A stretch of 64,000 nt of DNA from Palsa-147 sp963771905 (GTDB lineage: Bacteria > Acidobacteriota > Terriglobia > Acidiferrales > UBA7541). Location of the stretch: contig CAVYVI010000014.1 of the NCBI GenBank assembly GCA_963771905.1, positions 1 to 64,000 on the forward strand. The letters are read 5' to 3'. Shown here piece after piece: positions 63,574 through 64,000 of the stretch. Every line of letters starts with the position of its first letter. Position 1 is the first letter of the stretch. The translations under genes were made by a program, and so were the position numbers. Below the pieces are notes generated by a model, which saw nothing but the letters and a program-made list of their open reading frames with translations, made no database searches and was not told the origin of the DNA.

Positions 63574-64000
63574 TCAGTCAATTGTCGACGAGGGGCCGCC
63601 ACCTTGCCCGAGGGGCCATGATTTGACGGCTCGGGCGCGGAGGAAGTACGCACCCAATCCCAGCGCCAAAAGAATGACCGCGGTGCCAATATTCTGGCGT
63701 TGTTCCGGCGTGCACGCGACGTAGATCCACCCAACCAGAGCAACGAGTGCCGGGAGGGGATAAAGCCACATTCCGTATGGACGCTTGATTTCCTTGCGAT
63801 ACCTGCGCATGGCGAATAACGCGAAGATTTGTGGGATAAACTGAAAGACGATCTGAATGATCATCAGAGCGGAAAGCAGCCGCTCAAGCGAAAACCAACA
63901 CAGCGGGATAGCCATGGCATTGGTGGCAAGAAGCGAAACAGTTGGGAAGCGGCCCGTGGGATGGACGCGGCCGAAGACCTTAAAAAAGTTTCCTTCGGCG
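63574..64000 (-). CDS. APC-superfamily permease, C-terminal part (start beyond window)
   Basis: The open frame continues leftward in sense beyond 64000; about 142 codons are visible. The visible part reads NFFKVFGRVHPTGRFPTVSL, three membrane helices (ERLLSALMIIQIVFQFIPQI, GMWLYPLPALVALVGWIYVA, GTAVILLALGLGAYFLRA) and a short cytoplasmic tail. NFF(K/R)VFGRVHPT is a typical loop of APC permeases near TM8. Convergent with the LacI gene (20 bp between stops). Substrate unknown. Confidence 0.86.
   Translation of the reverse strand, partial: AEGNFFKVFGRVHPTGRFPTVSLLATNAMAIPLCWFSLERLLSALMIIQIVFQFIPQIFALFAMRRYRKEIKRPYGMWLYPLPALVALVGWIYVACTPEQRQNIGTAVILLALGLGAYFLRARAVKSWPLGQGGGPSSTID

Overview
The window reads as a high-GC chromosome from the phylum Acidobacteriota, probably class Terriglobia. 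This is inferred from gene content, not from a marker gene: a secreted VWA protein of the 'VWFA-related Acidobacterial domain' type, a Ser/Thr kinase fused to a TolB/WD40-like propeller, secreted carboxypeptidase-regulatory-domain/TPR proteins, exported TldD/PmbA homologues and large Ig-like-repeat enzymes. No phage, plasmid, IS element or CRISPR array was seen. High GC produces many long antisense shadow reading frames.

Layout. 0-6.5 kb (minus strand): end of a VWA protein, a secreted TPR protein, a three-gene operon of two HtrA-like proteins and a LuxR-type regulator, a beta-barrel protein and a DUF3303 protein. 6.5-9.4 kb (plus): an ABC-2 exporter and a DegT-family aminotransferase. 9.5-13.6 kb (minus): a 947-residue PilZ/coiled-coil protein and a secreted TPR protein. 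13.7-17.7 kb (minus): DinG-like helicase, queD, a 56-residue membrane protein, queE and queC, the preQ0/queuosine branch. 18-22.6 kb (minus): an oxidoreductive and hydrolytic run of epoxide hydrolase, RidA-like protein, zinc alcohol dehydrogenase, dehalogenase-like hydrolase and peroxiredoxin-like protein. 23-25.2 kb: an AraC remnant and a frameshifted, shortened kinase. 25.5-32 kb: a degenerate M48-like protein and a giant secreted GH30 protein whose catalytic module is duplicated exactly at DNA level. 32-37.5 kb (plus): PH-domain membrane protein, Der, a GT-C-like membrane protein, MerR, tRNA-Pro and SurE. 37.7-45 kb (minus): pqqABCDE, then a SnoaL-like protein and an exported TldD/TldE-like pair. 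45-54.6 kb: CocE-type hydrolase, PurU, then a divergent cluster (TetR and choline-monooxygenase-like Rieske protein; FAD oxidoreductase, betaine-homocysteine methyltransferase-like protein and permease). 54.7-58.4 kb (minus): PilZ and bactofilin, a two-component system and an acyl desaturase. 58.6-64 kb: two LacI regulators, ribokinase, transaldolase and the end of an APC permease.

How genes work together. pqqABCDE makes the redox cofactor PQQ; the linked TldD/E-like pair is a candidate for precursor proteolysis but carries export signals. The 47.5-54.6 kb genes fit uptake and demethylation of choline/betaine-type quaternary amines with one-carbon recycling. The 58.6-64 kb genes fit pentose uptake, phosphorylation and entry into the pentose-phosphate pathway under LacI control; palindromic operator candidates lie in both relevant intergenic regions.

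The most interesting items are the active/inactive HtrA pair with a degenerate receiver regulator, the exact GH30 duplication, exported TldD/E beside pqq, a 49-bp element shared upstream of two secreted-protein genes, and several enzymes with altered key residues (QueC PP-loop, M48-like HQxxH).
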